Below the pieces are notes generated by a model. It saw nothing but the letters and a program-made list of their open reading frames with translations, was not told the origin of the DNA and made no database searches. A DNA stretch of 64,000 bases from Heracleum sosnowskyi (taxonomy: Eukaryota > Streptophyta > Magnoliopsida > Apiales > Apiaceae), in NCBI GenBank assembly GCA_030848705.1, contig CM061244.1, positions 106,723,111 to 106,787,110 on the forward strand. The letters are read 5' to 3'. The position numbers were made by a program, and so were the translations under genes. Position 1 is the first letter of the stretch; every line of letters starts with the position of its first letter. Below are positions 62,984 to 64,000 of this stretch, piece after piece.

Positions 62984-64000
62984 ATTTCAGTATTTTAATG
63001 AATTATTCCCTTTACATCAAAAAATATATAATTGAAGAGCATGTTTGTACTATAAGAAATTCGTGTATCTCTTTAAGAGGCAAGTCGTCACCTAGCGCAA
63101 AAATTTTGGTACTGTGTAGGCCTTCGCAACTTCTAACCATATGCTTAAGAAACTTTCTATTTTTGGAATGGGCCTGATCAAAACATGTGTTCGCGTTTTG
63201 AATGGATATTTCATTCTTTGAAGCCCAAAAAGAATGAATGTTCTCAGTTTTTAATGACAAAAGGTTTAATCGGACATGACAATTTTACAGTGATTAACAT
63301 AAATTTTATAGGAACGATAAATAATATATCATGAAAAAATAACAATTTAATTTGTTAAGTATTGTAAATTTAAATTATTAAAGTCTAAAGAAAATACCGT
63401 TCAAGAATTTATGTATGTCGATTAATCAGATTTTAATAATCGAATTGGTAGAGTACTTCAAAAATTTCTAAAACCATGATTTATTCCGGTTACATTTTTT
63501 TGTTGCTAATTTAACCTTAAAAACACTTGTTTTCTAACCAGGGTTCTGTCGGGAAATGCCATTTGATAACCCCTAAAATTGAAAAAAAAAATCGTGAATA
63601 GAGTAACGTGACCTTCTTTATTTATATCAATCTCTAGTGTTAAATTTATTCACGATAATTTTTCACGAATAAATAATTTCAATAAACAATTGTCAGGACC
63701 GGAATCCATATATTTACGAGGACTCACAATTGAGTTTTGAGGGTAAAATGTACGTATTTGCTAGAAGAGGGGTCAACACTGTATATGCATATTGCTATGC
63801 ATTGTCACGTAAAACCGGCCTTCGTCTGAAAATATAATTTTGCTAAGTTTAAACTTTCTCTAACAAAATAAGAATTATCATTTTGGACTTGCGGAGCTAA
63901 GTAAGCAAGTTTTTCTTTGGATCACAATTGTGGACAAAGTCATTTTGTCTTCCCTTGTCACATCATAGATCAAGCAACACACCGAATCACCGTCACAATT
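62984..64000. other. unassigned right end of window
   Basis: No recognised gene. The minus-strand frame at 63012-63260 (82 aa) has no domain I know. The last ~350 bases (63690-64000) are less AT-rich and may begin another element or gene beyond the window. Confidence 0.4.

Noticed and set aside
63012..63260. 82-residue minus-strand ORF
   Set aside because: No domain, no upstream signals and no similarity I can recognise.

Overview
The window is nuclear DNA from a flowering plant, most likely a eudicot. It is strongly AT-rich, has one intronless DELLA-type GRAS gene, and is otherwise filled with plant transposable elements: copia/Sirevirus-like LTR elements, Helitrons carrying an RPA-like gene, CACTA, Stowaway MITEs, a TRIM and a LINE fragment. 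I could not assign a species from the sequence. Nothing looks prokaryotic or organellar.

Layout, left to right. 1-690: tail of a copia element (polypurine tract and 3' LTR). 1.26-2.0 kb: a diverged tandem duplication with a tRNA-like segment. 2.3-3.1 kb: MITEs. 5.07-7.0 kb: the DELLA gene with TATA box and CT-rich leader, the only host gene I can support. 9.3-9.85 kb: a TRIM. 10.5-14.95 kb: several non-autonomous Helitrons. 16.36-20.67 kb: a 4.3-kb Helitron with a decayed four-exon RPA1-like gene and a large 633-bp higher-order tandem array. 22.2-23.3 kb: a copia LTR remnant and an isolated Helitron 3' end.

23.7-57.7 kb is a nest of five elements whose boundaries can all be read. An outer ~1-kb Helitron (23725-57719) was split by a second RPA-carrying Helitron (23934-45000, minus strand). 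That Helitron was split by a 12,978-bp copia element (24673-37650, TSD ATAAC) and a 4,995-bp CACTA element (38062-43056, TSD TTT) that carries a fragment of an ABCC transporter gene. A second, 11,917-bp copia element (45218-57134, minus strand, TSD AAATA) sits in the outer Helitron. Both copia insertions are very young: 3 LTR differences in 1,390 bp for the first and none seen in 600 bp for the second.

The two copia elements share a layout: LTR, gag, pol, then a very large extra ORF (1,163 and 1,490 aa) behind its own intergenic region. Each has its own short motif repeated many times in the LTR and again upstream of the extra ORF, in complementary orientations: CGGTATGACC/GGTCATACCG in the first, AATCCTGATG/CATCAGGATT in the second, where it also pervades coding sequence. 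In the first element the internal cluster ends in a perfect 15-bp hairpin and a TATA box just before the extra ORF. This pairing of an element-specific motif with a large unexplained protein is the best candidate here for an undescribed system. 57.7-60.85 kb is a head-to-tail chain of short Helitrons with two Stowaway MITEs. 60.87-62.4 kb is a decayed LINE, followed by a possible RNase H remnant and unannotated sequence.
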